From JBBKWJ01 sp037968895 (GTDB taxonomy: Bacteria; Actinomycetota; Acidimicrobiia; Acidimicrobiales; SZUA-35): a stretch of DNA of 64,000 nucleotides. Shown here piece by piece: positions 45,016-53,897 of the stretch. The translations under genes were made by a program, and so were the position numbers. Location: assembly GCA_037968895.1 (NCBI GenBank), contig JBBKWJ010000117.1:18410-82409 (forward strand). The letters run 5' to 3'. Every line of letters starts with the position of its first letter. Positions within the stretch are counted from its first letter, which is position 1. The notes below the pieces were generated by a model that ran no database searches, was not told the origin of the DNA, and saw only the letters and a list, made by a program, of their open reading frames with translations.

Positions 45016-45492
45016 TCACTGCTCTACGTCGAGCTTTGATTCGATCTCTTCGTCGATGCGATCTGGATTGTCGGCAACGTACGACTCAGAGTGCTTGATC
45101 AGAAGCTGATCGGATTGGAACGTATCGCCGACCCAGTGGCCTTCGGCCACGACCGGAACTCCCCGTTCAAACAAGTCGGTCGGCTCGGCTCCGACGTGGT
45201 GAACCGTCACCGCCACATCGTTAAATGCCACCTCAAAGGTGATGCGACCTGATGAGTCAGTAGCTGGCTCTGACGCCACGACACCTTGTAGCCGGAATGT
45301 CTTGTTGCCGATCTCGTCACGCTGAGCGACCGCCTCATCGGCGTTGTAGAAATAGACGGTGGCGCTAGTTACTGCCTGAAACAAGACAAAGCCGAGGACG
45401 GCGACAAACACCGCGACCACCGCGATATTGCGATAGCTACGACCGCCGGGGCTGTCGTCCGGCGACGCCGGGGTGAGATCGAGTTCAGTCAA
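45016..45492 (-). CDS. ccmE: CcmE heme chaperone
   Basis: A 158-residue protein with one N-terminal transmembrane helix and an extracytoplasmic beta-barrel. The covalent heme site is the HxxxY motif: KHSESY, His134 with Tyr138, matching the E. coli KHDENY. This is the histidine type, not the cysteine variant found in some bacteria and archaea. The TTG at 45492 is favoured: it overlaps ccmD in TTGACTGA and has GGAGA upstream; longer frames read through ccmD in the wrong frame. Confidence 0.93.
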   Translation of the reverse strand: MTELDLTPASPDDSPGGRSYRNIAVVAVFVAVLGFVLFQAVTSATVYFYNADEAVAQRDEIGNKTFRLQGVVASEPATDSSGRITFEVAFNDVAVTVHHVGAEPTDLFERGVPVVAEGHWVGDTFQSDQLLIKHSESYVADNPDRIDEEIESKLDVEQ

Positions 45493-45625
45493 GGAAACGT
45501 CTCCGCTCTTCGGGAACCTGCTTGGCCAGTTGTTTTCCTCGACGAATAAGCCAGAAGCTGTACGCACCGAGGACCGCGAACACGAAGCCATAACCGGGAA
45601 CCACGTATTGCCAACCGTTACTCAT
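45485..45625 (-). CDS. ccmD: CcmD-like small membrane protein
   Basis: A 46-residue gene, below common length cut-offs. It has one transmembrane helix (YGFVFAVLGAYSFWLI, about 12-27), then a basic cytoplasmic tail (RRGKQLAKQVPEERRR). That size, topology and position between ccmC and ccmE match CcmD, which releases holo-CcmE from CcmABC. Its ATG overlaps the ccmC stop by 4 bases (ATGA), and its stop overlaps the ccmE start. I derived it directly from the bases of the ccmC-ccmE gap. Confidence 0.88.
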   Translation of the reverse strand: MSNGWQYVVPGYGFVFAVLGAYSFWLIRRGKQLAKQVPEERRRFLD

Positions 45626-46350
45626 TGTGCACCTTCGGCCCGTCGTTCTTCGATTGCAGCGTCGATACCGGCGCTTTCCAGTTGGGTTTCAAGCCAACCA
45701 ATCCGGAAGCGGTGAATGAGTAGCCAGGCGAAGACAAGCGACTCGAACACGGCTCCGAGAAAGAAACTAAACAGCATCGAATCGTCGATCTGAATGTCGG
45801 CTGGGTTCAGAGTTGCTCCCTGGTGAAGGCTTCGCCACCACGCAACCGAATAGCGAACGATGATGACGTTGAGGAAGCTGATGATGCCAAGCACGGCGGC
45901 CCGCCGGGAGCGAACGTCTGCTGGCATGTCGAGGCGGCGTACTGCCAGGTAGCCGAGGAAAAGAATGAAAGTGATTGCGGTCGAGGTCAGGCGGGCGTCC
46001 CACGTCCAGTAGACACCCCAGGTTGGGCGCCCCCAGAGCATCCCTGTCACGAGCGTGAATGCGCAGAACAACACGCCAATCTCCGCCGAGGCCCACGCAA
46101 CGAGGTCCCAGAACTGTGAACCCTTCCAGAGGTAGATCGCGCTACCAACGGCTGTCACGCCAAACGCTAGGTAGAGGCTCACGATCGCCGCTGGCACGTG
46201 AATATAGAAGAGGCGAACTGAGTCGGCCTGGCTGATCTCAGGGGGCGAGATGAAGAGGGCGTATGCCAGGAAGACGACGCCGACGGCCAGGGTCAGAAAA
46301 CCGAGTCGAGTGGTGACCTTTGACGCCGTACCAAGGGTGGCATCGTTCAT
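45622..46350 (-). CDS. ccmC: CcmC heme-handling protein
   Basis: A 242-residue six-helix membrane protein. The tryptophan-rich WWD-type region is WGRPTWGVYWTWDARLTS, with conserved His in LFYIHVPAA and in WRSLHQGA. It loads heme onto CcmE. The ATG at 46350 (MNDATLG) has GGGAG upstream and starts the family's N-terminal helix; a GTG/TTG in frame at 46386 is less likely. Confidence 0.95.
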   Translation of the reverse strand: MNDATLGTASKVTTRLGFLTLAVGVVFLAYALFISPPEISQADSVRLFYIHVPAAIVSLYLAFGVTAVGSAIYLWKGSQFWDLVAWASAEIGVLFCAFTLVTGMLWGRPTWGVYWTWDARLTSTAITFILFLGYLAVRRLDMPADVRSRRAAVLGIISFLNVIIVRYSVAWWRSLHQGATLNPADIQIDDSMLFSFFLGAVFESLVFAWLLIHRFRIGWLETQLESAGIDAAIEERRAEGAQ

Positions 46351-46360
46351 GCTGTCTCCC

Positions 46361-47059
46361 TCACGTCTCGTCCAATAGCAGCCCAAATGAGACTATCCCC
46401 GCAGCGGTGTAAAGCAGGGCGAAAGCCGCCACCAAACCAGCGACAGGCCAACCGTCACTCGTCGGGCCATACAGCGCCGATTCTGTTGCCCTCGTTGCTC
46501 CGAGCAAGACCGGCGACAAAGCGGGCAGCACCAGCAGGGGAACCAGCGTGTCTCGGGCTGACTGACCAGCAGCGAGCGCTCCGTACAGCGTGCCAGTCGC
46601 TGAGATCGCAACGGTTGTCGCAATGACGACGGCAATCAGCAGCAGCGGAGCAGCCAACTGGACGTTGAATAGGACGACGGCCCCTACGCCGAGCAAAACC
46701 TCAAGAATGATGAGCTGCAGAAACACTGCGGCTGCCTTGCCAAGAAAGATGCCGGCGGGGTCAATTCCGGCAAGACGAAGTGCGTCGAGGCTGCCATCGG
46801 TTGACTCAACGGCGAACGAGCGACCAAAGGCCAACAACGCGGCGAACAAGACCGCAATCCAGAACAGCCCTGGGGCCACTTCGGTTAGGACCGATCGGTT
46901 GGCGTCACCAACCACGCGTCGATCAGGCGAGACACCAAATCCGAACAAGATGAGCACGATGAAACCGAAGGGCAGCACCTGTGTGGTTAGGACCCGCGAA
47001 GACTTCTCGATGCGAAGGTCCTTCATTGCAATCAACCTGGCGTCGCGGATCATGGGCAC
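46361..47059 (-). CDS. ccmB: CcmB, ABC permease for CcmE release
   Basis: A 232-residue six-helix membrane permease of the CcmB family. FAVESTDGSLDALRLAGIDP (split by charged residues) and the hydrophobic C-terminal half match it. With CcmA it forms the ATPase complex that releases holo-CcmE from CcmC. The start is GTG at 47059, overlapping ccmA, or ATG at 47053 (ATGA overlap). Confidence 0.93.
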   Translation of the reverse strand: MPMIRDARLIAMKDLRIEKSSRVLTTQVLPFGFIVLILFGFGVSPDRRVVGDANRSVLTEVAPGLFWIAVLFAALLAFGRSFAVESTDGSLDALRLAGIDPAGIFLGKAAAVFLQLIILEVLLGVGAVVLFNVQLAAPLLLIAVVIATTVAISATGTLYGALAAGQSARDTLVPLLVLPALSPVLLGATRATESALYGPTSDGWPVAGLVAAFALLYTAAGIVSFGLLLDET

Positions 47060-47748
47060 GCCCCGTTAGCGATTCTGCCGCCGGCCACAACAACCGACCG
47101 GGTCGCCAGCGCTGCAATTCGGTCGGGCTCATGGGAGGCGATCATCGCGGTGGCCCCAGACTCGACTGCCTGCCGCACCAACGAATCAATCAAATCGCGC
47201 CCTTCAGCATCAAGCCCGGCATGTGGTTCGTCGAGCAGCCACAGCCGAGGGCGCCGACAGACAAGAATCGCCATTGCGGTTCGACGTCGTTGCCCCGCGC
47301 TGAGTCCTCGTACCGGGACAGAACGAAGCCGGTCCGCGAGTCCAAGTCGTTCTAATGCGGGCTCGATTGACGCCAGATCAGCACCATTCGCCTTTGCCCA
47401 GAACGTGACGTTCTCCTCGACGCTCAATTCGTCGTATAACGCGTTTGAGTGGCCAAGCAGGCCGACTTGGCGACGAACGCTTCGTCGGTCGTTTCGCCTC
47501 GTCATGTTGAAACCGAGGACTGACGCGTCCCCCCGGTTGACCGGGGCCAGTCCGGCACACACCCGGAGCAGGGTCGTTTTTCCGGCGCCGTTAGGGCCCG
47601 TCAGGAGTACAACCTCACCGGGACCAACCGAAAGGTCTACTCCAGCAAGGGCTGGGAAGCGACCGATAAGGCTTACAACGGCCGCGAGCTTAACGACGTT
47701 TGTGCCGTGTGGCTGGGCTTGGTCGCCAGCTAAAGGATCATTGACCAC
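47050..47748 (-). CDS. ccmA: CcmA, ATP-binding subunit
   Basis: A 232-residue ABC ATPase: Walker A GPNGAGKTT (about residues 51-59), signature motif LSAGQRRR, Walker B WLLDEPHAGLD, and H-loop ASHEPDR. It energises CcmB in releasing CcmE. It is the first gene of the ccm operon (start GTG) and diverges from the sortase gene over 93 bases. Confidence 0.93.
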   Translation of the reverse strand: MVNDPLAGDQAQPHGTNVVKLAAVVSLIGRFPALAGVDLSVGPGEVVLLTGPNGAGKTTLLRVCAGLAPVNRGDASVLGFNMTRRNDRRSVRRQVGLLGHSNALYDELSVEENVTFWAKANGADLASIEPALERLGLADRLRSVPVRGLSAGQRRRTAMAILVCRRPRLWLLDEPHAGLDAEGRDLIDSLVRQAVESGATAMIASHEPDRIAALATRSVVVAGGRIANGACP

Positions 47749-47841
47749 AGCCAGAAACGATAGTCCGGGGCATGTAAAATCCCGGAAAATTCTCTCCCCG
47801 CCACCACCACGCTCGACGACTCACTTAGGCTTCTCGCACTC

Positions 47842-48942
47842 ATGAACACGCGCACTGCAACCATCATCGGCGGAATCGGGCAATCGCTTATTGCGCTTGG
47901 CCTCTGCGTCCTCCTCTTTGCGGGCTTTCAGCTCTATGGCACTGGCCTGCAAACGAAGGCTTCCCAAGACGATCTCGCCACCGAGTTCGCCGCCCAGGTT
48001 GCCGAGGTCGAACGAATCGCTGCGAGCACGACCACACAAACCCCAACTACCACATCAACTGCGGTCGAAACCAGCGCTGACGAGGCGAGTGAAACTACTA
48101 CCTCCGACGACGCCACCATCGAAGCAGCAGTTGACGAAAGCCAGCCGCCGCTGGTTGCCGATGCGTTGGCCGAGGCGCTTTTACCGAAGACCGAGGAGAT
48201 CGCTGGCCGCATCGAGATCGACAGCATCGGTGTCGACTGGTACTACGTCGAGGGAGTCACCCGCGATGCGCTGCGAAAGGGGCCGGGCCACTACCCAGAC
48301 ACCCCTTATCCTGGGCAAGCGGGCAACGCCGCCATTGCCGGGCACCGCACCACATACGGCTCACCGTTTGCCTCGATCGACCGGATTGAACCGGGTGACA
48401 GCATCAAAATCACCACGGCACAGGGCGAATTCTATTACGAGGTGTTGCCATACGACGACGGTGAAGGAAACGAAGTAGGCCACCTGATCGTCTCCCCGAC
48501 AGACGTCGAAGTAGTTGAAGACCAGGGTGACAACCGCATCACACTCACCGCCTGCCACCCCAAGTTCTCAGCCAGACAACGCATCATCGTGTCAGCCAAG
48601 CTCGTCTCAGCGCCCGGCGACCCGCTTCCGACGACCACAACGCTGGTCCCGCTAGGAGCAGACGAACTCGCCACCGAAGACGAAGCGACCGGCACGTCAA
48701 CAAGCGAACCAGCCAACACAGTCGCCGCGAGCAACGACTTCGAGGAGTCATTGGGCTGGCACTACGAAGAAGCGAAACCGGCAGCGATTTGGGCCGGACT
48801 CGCCTTACTCGTCGCCATCGCCGGAGCGATCCTCGGCTACCGCTGGAAGAAGTGGCCGGCATACGCCCTCACCCTTCTGCCGTTCACGCCGCTGTTGTAC
48901 CTCTGCTTCGTCCGGCTCGACCGATTGCTGCCCGCGTTCTGA
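47842..48942 (+). CDS. Class E sortase with C-terminal membrane anchor
   Basis: A 366-residue membrane transpeptidase. An N-terminal membrane segment (about 10-30) is followed by a Thr/Ser/Glu-rich linker and the sortase barrel (about 115-260). Catalytic residues are His168 (IAGHRTTYG), Cys238 (TLTACHP) and Arg245 (ARQR). A second linker and two C-terminal hydrophobic segments (about 315-355) give a second anchor. Class E sortases join proteins to the actinobacterial cell wall at LAXTG-type signals; no such substrate is evident in this window. Confidence 0.92.
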   Translation: MNTRTATIIGGIGQSLIALGLCVLLFAGFQLYGTGLQTKASQDDLATEFAAQVAEVERIAASTTTQTPTTTSTAVETSADEASETTTSDDATIEAAVDESQPPLVADALAEALLPKTEEIAGRIEIDSIGVDWYYVEGVTRDALRKGPGHYPDTPYPGQAGNAAIAGHRTTYGSPFASIDRIEPGDSIKITTAQGEFYYEVLPYDDGEGNEVGHLIVSPTDVEVVEDQGDNRITLTACHPKFSARQRIIVSAKLVSAPGDPLPTTTTLVPLGADELATEDEATGTSTSEPANTVAASNDFEESLGWHYEEAKPAAIWAGLALLVAIAGAILGYRWKKWPAYALTLLPFTPLLYLCFVRLDRLLPAF

Positions 48943-48976
48943 CGCGTCGCAGCAGTTTGGCACCATACTTCCAGCT

Positions 48977-49651
48977 GTGTCTGTCCGTCTGCTAGCCATC
49001 GGCCTGAGTTCCCTCGTTGCCCTCGCCGGGTGCACCTCACAGACGACGCCAGACGCGGCAGACGGCCCAGCCAGCACCGAGATCGTCGAAACCACCACAA
49101 CAACAGCAGCGCCCGTGGTGCTTGCCACTGCCGCCAACCTTGGTCTTCCAATAGGTCAGTGTTGGGACGAGCTTGCCGTCGCCACAACGACAACGACCGG
49201 TGCGGTGCCAGTGACTGACGACGTGACTGCAACCACCGAGGCGCCGACCACAACCGAGACAACGACGCCTACTCCCCGGGTCGTAGCCATCGTCGACTGC
49301 AATGGCACAAACAAAGGCGAGATCTACTCAAGCTTCTGCATCGGACTTCGCGCCGACGCCGGCGAAGAAGTCGAATCGGCTTCCGGCGCTCAAACTTCCG
49401 ACCTGCTCGACCTTGTTCCCTGCCCCGGCGACCCTGATCTTGTGTGGCCGGGGGACCGTGAGCTACGTCGGGGCGCCGCCAGACTCTGCCTCGATGTATT
49501 CACTCAGGTGTTCGCCGAACCATACTCAACCTCGGCTCGCGCCGCGACCGAGCTCACCCCAAACGAGGGCCTTTGGGAACGGGGTGAACGCCGAGTTGTC
49601 TGTTCTGCCACTCAGCCCCCACCAACCACAACAACTACCTCAGAACCGTAG
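48977..49651 (+). CDS. Septum-formation-type secreted lipoprotein
   Basis: A 224-residue lipoprotein. A GTG start, hydrophobic stretch and lipobox LAGC (about residue 20) give export and lipid modification. Thr-rich linkers surround a domain with GQCWDEL and VAIVDCNG, which recalls the septum-formation (Septum_form) domain. Five cysteines in the mature part could form disulfides. The family call is tentative. It is downstream of the sortase by 34 bases and likely in its operon. Confidence 0.65.
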   Translation: MSVRLLAIGLSSLVALAGCTSQTTPDAADGPASTEIVETTTTTAAPVVLATAANLGLPIGQCWDELAVATTTTTGAVPVTDDVTATTEAPTTTETTTPTPRVVAIVDCNGTNKGEIYSSFCIGLRADAGEEVESASGAQTSDLLDLVPCPGDPDLVWPGDRELRRGAARLCLDVFTQVFAEPYSTSARAATELTPNEGLWERGERRVVCSATQPPPTTTTTSEP

Positions 49652-49768
49652 GCGTTTGTCCGTCCGCAGCAGCGCAGGTCTCACGCTTGTTCGCCAGAAG
49701 CACAACCCGCGGCGCGAGAACCGCTACCCTCGGTGCTGGCTCCTGTCGGCGATGAGAGAGGCAATGCC

Positions 49769-50458
49769 ATGCTTTTGACACTCCTAGCGGTCACCGCGGG
49801 ACTCGTAGGTGGATACTTCCGCAAAGGTCAACTGACCAACATGGTTACGCTCGCGCCCAAGTGGCTCGTGCTCCTCGTGCCCGCACTGGTGTTGTACGTA
49901 GCAAGCGCAGTCGGTATTCCCAGCTATTCGATGAACCTCACACTCATTGCTACCTTTGCCCTCGCCGTCGCGTTGTTCCGAAACTATGAGATCAGAGGCG
50001 CCGCAATCATCGGCCTCGGACTGGCCAGCAACCTTCTCGTCCTTGTACTGAATGGTGGCATTCCAGTTCGACCAGAGTCGGTTGAGCGAATCTCCGACGG
50101 AGTGTTCGATCCCGGAACGCTTCGTGCCATCGAACAAGTCGAGGGGCCCGACACAGTTCTTGCAGCACTCGGCGACATCATTCCTGTGCCGCTCTTCAAC
50201 ACCATCGTTTCCTTCGGCGACCTCATCGCACTCGCAGGCCTAATCGTGCTCATCGTCAATGCCACACTGCGACACGGTCAATCCAACCTCATCAGCGTCG
50301 ACGATCTTTTCGCCGAATTTGATATCGAACCAGTGCCAGCAGAAGCGACAATCGACTTGCGCGAGCCAACAGATTCAATCGACCTCACCGAGCAGCAAGC
50401 GCCCGATGTAGTAATCATCAAGAAATCGGAGCCTTCTGTTGAATTCGGCCAATTCTAA
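49769..50458 (+). CDS. DUF5317 family membrane protein
   Basis: A 229-residue protein with five to six membrane segments in the first 165 residues. The conserved NGGIPVRPES and IPVPLFNTIVSFGD match DUF5317, a family of unknown role. The C-terminal 65 residues are acidic, soluble and of low complexity (EPVPAEATIDLREP). The ATG at 49769 (MLLTLL) has AGAGAGG upstream. It overlaps the following small membrane gene by 20 bases. Confidence 0.82.
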   Translation: MLLTLLAVTAGLVGGYFRKGQLTNMVTLAPKWLVLLVPALVLYVASAVGIPSYSMNLTLIATFALAVALFRNYEIRGAAIIGLGLASNLLVLVLNGGIPVRPESVERISDGVFDPGTLRAIEQVEGPDTVLAALGDIIPVPLFNTIVSFGDLIALAGLIVLIVNATLRHGQSNLISVDDLFAEFDIEPVPAEATIDLREPTDSIDLTEQQAPDVVIIKKSEPSVEFGQF

Positions 50459-50705
50459 CGATGACGTCCTTGCCCGTCGGGCGAAGATCCAGCGCATGGT
50501 CACCGCTGCACTCCGGGTCGGCTACGGCCTCTACGCAGTAGCAAGCACCCTCTTCTTTGTTGGCTACATGACCGGCTTCCAACCAGCCCTCGCCGTGATG
50601 ATTATCATTTGCCTCGTTGTCGGAGGCTTCTGCCTCGCTCCAGGGCTTGTCTTCAACTACGGCATCAAGGCCGCGTGGCGGGCCGAACGCCAAGAAGGTC
50701 GATGA
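50439..50705 (+). CDS. Small two-helix membrane protein
   Basis: An 88-residue protein with two adjacent transmembrane segments (about residues 25-45 and 50-72) and charged ends. Overlap by 20 bases with DUF5317 upstream and by 4 bases (ATGA) with the TetR gene downstream places it in one transcription unit. No family is recognised. Confidence 0.75.
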   Translation: MNSANSNDDVLARRAKIQRMVTAALRVGYGLYAVASTLFFVGYMTGFQPALAVMIIICLVVGGFCLAPGLVFNYGIKAAWRAERQEGR

Positions 50706-51304
50706 GCACGACCCGCCTCCCCGGCCCCGAACGCCGTGTGCAGCTCATGACCGTCGCTCGTTCCGTGCTTGCCGAACGCGGTTTTCACGAGACCTCGATG
50801 AACGACATCGCTGCCGCGGCTGGCGTCACAAAACCAGTGCTCTACCAACACTTCGCCTCGAAGCGCGAACTCCATACTGCCGTGCTCACCGACATCGGGC
50901 GCCGGCTACAAGACACCGTCATTGCGTCCGCCGCAAGTGCCGACACGCCAAAAGGGCAGGTCGAGGCGGGCTTTGAGGCCTACATCCAGTTCGTTGAAGA
51001 CGACCCAGACGGGTTCAGCCTTCTCTTCAGCGGAAGCAGCCGCCAAGACCCCGAGTGGGGAATCGTGACCAGCAACGTCGAGCTTTCCATCGCAGACGCC
51101 ATCGCATCACTCATCGCCGTCGAAGGCATGAGTAAGCACCACCGCCTCACGCTCGCCCACGGCATTGTCGGTCTCGCAGAATCAATGATGCGATTCTGGC
51201 AGCGTGAGGTCGGCACGCTTGACAGAGACGAACTGCTGCGAGACCTTGTCGCACTAGCCTGGGTCGGCCTTCGCGGCCTCGAGCCAGGCCAAACAAACAC
51301 CTAA
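50702..51304 (+). CDS. TetR-family transcriptional regulator
   Basis: A 200-residue TetR regulator. The N-terminal HTH is clear: VAEQ-type RSVLAERGFHETSMNDIAAAAG (about 18-39 in groups), VTKPVLYQHFASKREL (recognition helix and turn). The C-terminal ligand domain (about 60-200) is divergent. ATG at 50702 overlaps the upstream stop. The targets are unknown; the following alpha/beta hydrolase, 23 bases downstream, is a candidate. Confidence 0.92.
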   Translation: MSTTRLPGPERRVQLMTVARSVLAERGFHETSMNDIAAAAGVTKPVLYQHFASKRELHTAVLTDIGRRLQDTVIASAASADTPKGQVEAGFEAYIQFVEDDPDGFSLLFSGSSRQDPEWGIVTSNVELSIADAIASLIAVEGMSKHHRLTLAHGIVGLAESMMRFWQREVGTLDRDELLRDLVALAWVGLRGLEPGQTNT

Positions 51305-51327
51305 CCATTCGCTATCCGGAGATCAAC

Positions 51328-52209
51328 GTGCCAATTGCTTCCTTACCTGACGTCGACATCTACTACGAGACAATGGGTGATCCGTCGGGCGAGCCGCTTG
51401 TGCTCGTCATGGGGTTCACCGCCCAGCTGATCACGTGGCCGACCGGCTTCTGCGAGCATTTGGTTGATCTTGGATACTTCGTTATTCGTCATGACAACCG
51501 TGATTGCGGGCTGTCAGGCAAGACCGGTGGCGATCTGCCAGACGCTATGACCATCATGACCCAGGCCCAATCTGGCCAGGAGATCACCGTTCCCGTGCCA
51601 TACACGCTCTCCCATATGGCAGGCGATGTCATTGGCCTACTCGACCATCTTGAGATTGACGACGCCCACGTCGTCGGTGCATCGATGGGCGGCATGATCG
51701 TGCAAACGCTCGCCATCGAACACGCAAACCGCATCAAGTCGGTCACCTCGATCATGTCGACCACAGGCGACCCAGCAGTCGGCAATGCGGCTCCGGAAGC
51801 AATGGCTGCGTTGCTCACGCCAGCTCCCCTAGAGCGCGATGCCGCCATTGTGCATGGGGTCAAGGCCAGCCAAGTCATTGCTGGCCCGTTGTGGGACGAG
51901 ACTGAGTCGCTTCGGCGGACCACGGCGGCCTACGACCGATCGAACTACCCGGAAGGTGCAACCTTTCAGATGGCGGCCATCTTTGCATCCGGCGACCGCA
52001 CAGAGCGCCTAGCTGACGTTGATCTGCCGTTCCTCGTCGTTCATGGACTCGTCGACCAACTCATCAACGTGACAGGGGCGCACGCCACTGCGGCCGCAGT
52101 GCCAAACGCCGACTTGTTCGTGCTGTCGAATATGGGCCACGATATTCCGCCCCAGTACTGGCCACAGCTAACCACCGCAATCCACGGCATCGCCAACCGG
52201 GTTCTTTAA
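51328..52209 (+). CDS. Alpha/beta-fold hydrolase
   Basis: A 293-residue hydrolase. The nucleophile elbow is VGASMGGM (Ser at about 118), with His in MGHDIP and Asp in VHGLVDQL completing the triad. The oxyanion region is LVMGFTAQ and the HDNRDCGLS motif follows. This is near the family of aclacinomycin methylesterase-like hydrolases. The start is GTG. The substrate is unknown. Confidence 0.88.
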   Translation: MPIASLPDVDIYYETMGDPSGEPLVLVMGFTAQLITWPTGFCEHLVDLGYFVIRHDNRDCGLSGKTGGDLPDAMTIMTQAQSGQEITVPVPYTLSHMAGDVIGLLDHLEIDDAHVVGASMGGMIVQTLAIEHANRIKSVTSIMSTTGDPAVGNAAPEAMAALLTPAPLERDAAIVHGVKASQVIAGPLWDETESLRRTTAAYDRSNYPEGATFQMAAIFASGDRTERLADVDLPFLVVHGLVDQLINVTGAHATAAAVPNADLFVLSNMGHDIPPQYWPQLTTAIHGIANRVL

Positions 52210-52216
52210 CTCTTCC

Positions 52217-52651
52217 CTACCAACTCTGCTGGATGTAGCCCTGGAGATGCCGTGATTCTTCTTCGAGGTCGGTAAGCCTGGCTTTGACGACGTCGCCGAT
52301 ACTCACGATGCCAGCGAGCTTCTCGTCTACAAGGACGGGGAGATGGCGAATGCGATGACTCGTCATCAATGCCATTAACTCCTCAGCGGTGTTCTCAGGT
52401 GTGCAGGTGAGGACGTCGGCAGTCATGATGCTCGAGACTGGCTGGTCGAGCAGCCCGGCTCCTTGGCTGGCCAATTCACGGACGACGTCGCGTTCAGACA
52501 AAATGCCGTTAACCCCAGCGCCGTCGTTCGATACAACAAGGGCGCCAACTCCGTGGCCCTTGAGCTCAGCGACAGCCTCAGCGACATTGATCGCACCGGT
52601 TATCGTCGCTACAGCGTTGCCTTTTCCACCCAGGATTTCTGACACATGCAT
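52217..52651 (-). CDS. CBS-domain pair protein
   Basis: A 144-residue protein made of two CBS domains (about 1-60 and 70-130), which bind adenine nucleotides to sense energy state. DGAGVNGILSERDVVREL and HRIRHLPVLVDEKLAGIVSIGDVVK are the diagnostic ends of the two repeats. It has no effector domain, like other stand-alone stress CBS proteins. It is convergent with the hydrolase gene. Confidence 0.9.
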   Translation of the reverse strand: MHVSEILGGKGNAVATITGAINVAEAVAELKGHGVGALVVSNDGAGVNGILSERDVVRELASQGAGLLDQPVSSIMTADVLTCTPENTAEELMALMTSHRIRHLPVLVDEKLAGIVSIGDVVKARLTDLEEESRHLQGYIQQSW

Positions 52652-52733
52652 GCTGCGGACTCCCCATTGGTTGCTCGTCCAAGCATGGCGTCAAAGTGCT
52701 CCTAGTGTCAAGAGTCACTAGGACCTGCCCAGC

Positions 52734-53534
52734 TCAGGACCGGAGCATCGCAATCGCCTTTTCGTGAAGCTCCGGGGTTGCGGCTCCAACGACATACCCA
52801 GCCCCAATGGCCGGTCCGCCATCGAGACGCTGGATGACTCCGCCTGCGGCTTCGACGGTCGGAACAATTGAGCCGACGTCGTAGCTGTGCAGCTGGTTCT
52901 CAATCACCAGATCAATCGTGCCGTCGGCAAGCAGGAGCCAGTTCATACAGTCGCCACCGAAGCGGCTGAGCTTGCACTCCCTTTCGACAGCCCAGAACCG
53001 GTCGAGCTCAGGGCCAGGCGCAAACATCGAAGGGTGCGTGCAGGCCATGGTGGCAGCGGCAAGCGAGGTGACCGCGCTCGTTGCCATCGCTCGGGTTGCG
53101 CCGCTACGCCCCGTCATCTGCGCCGATCCTCCTGCAGCCACGTACATCTCATCAAGAACGGGCAAATACGACCAACCCGCGATGGGGACATCACCCTCGT
53201 AGAGCCCAACGAGCACGCCCCACATTGGCTGGCCCGTAACAAAGGCCCGCGTGCCGTCGATGGGGTCGATGATCCACCGCCGACTGCCCGAACCGCTTGT
53301 GCCTCTTTCCTCGCCCACAATTGCGTCGTGCGGAAACAGATCAGCGAGTCCGTCTCGCAGCACATCTTCAACTGCTCGATCGGCGATGGTGACTGGGTCG
53401 TAGCCGCTGACGGCCTTGTTCTCGGTCTCACCAATGAGCGACGGCTGGCGAAACCACTTGAGTGAGACCGCTGCGCTTCCTCGCACCAACGAGGTAACTG
53501 ATTCGATCATCTCTTGTGTCAGCGCTGCAGACAT
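52734..53534 (-). CDS. HisN-like histidinol/inositol phosphatase
   Basis: A 266-residue inositol-monophosphatase-family enzyme. The metal site is VGEERG, IDPIDGTRAFVTG and SYDVGSIVPTVEAAGG. The details (GTRAFVTGQPMWG) resemble HisN histidinol-phosphatase in histidine synthesis more than SuhB. The choice cannot be proved from sequence, and no his gene is adjacent. The start is ATG at 53534. Confidence 0.88.
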   Translation of the reverse strand: MSAALTQEMIESVTSLVRGSAAVSLKWFRQPSLIGETENKAVSGYDPVTIADRAVEDVLRDGLADLFPHDAIVGEERGTSGSGSRRWIIDPIDGTRAFVTGQPMWGVLVGLYEGDVPIAGWSYLPVLDEMYVAAGGSAQMTGRSGATRAMATSAVTSLAAATMACTHPSMFAPGPELDRFWAVERECKLSRFGGDCMNWLLLADGTIDLVIENQLHSYDVGSIVPTVEAAGGVIQRLDGGPAIGAGYVVGAATPELHEKAIAMLRS

Positions 53535-53717
53535 CGGTCCCCTGTTTCAGCTGGCGGGTCGCCAACACTACCCGTCATCCGTGGTTGCTGACTGCTTACT
53601 CCTCGCCGAGCGATCAGACATGGGTCAAACGGCCCATGACCCTTGTCACACCTATGACCTAGGATGTTGGTCCCCCGACAACGGCGTCAGGGGAGATTGA
53701 GCAAGGCGGGCAAAATA

Positions 53718-53897
53718 ATGCTGAGGATTCCGTTTGACGGACCGAGCCTCGAAGGACGACGGGCGATCGTCTCTACAGGCCGAGAAATGATTCGCGGTGT
53801 CGTTGTGGCCGCAGACCGATTTGGCGTCAGCCTCGCGGTTGACGGCATTATCCGAGAGATTCCGGCCAGCGAAGTCCGAGTCATTTCGCCGGCCTAG
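53718..53897 (+). CDS. Small hypothetical protein
   Basis: A 59-residue protein, beta-rich, with no cysteine or membrane segment. The sequence DGPSLEGRRAIV and later VVAADRFGVSLAVDG suggests a compact SH3-like or OB-like fold. The ATG at 53718 leaves a coding sequence whose stop shares CTAG with the convergent formate dehydrogenase gene, an arrangement also seen at two other convergent pairs. No function can be proposed. Confidence 0.5.
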   Translation: MLRIPFDGPSLEGRRAIVSTGREMIRGVVVAADRFGVSLAVDGIIREIPASEVRVISPA

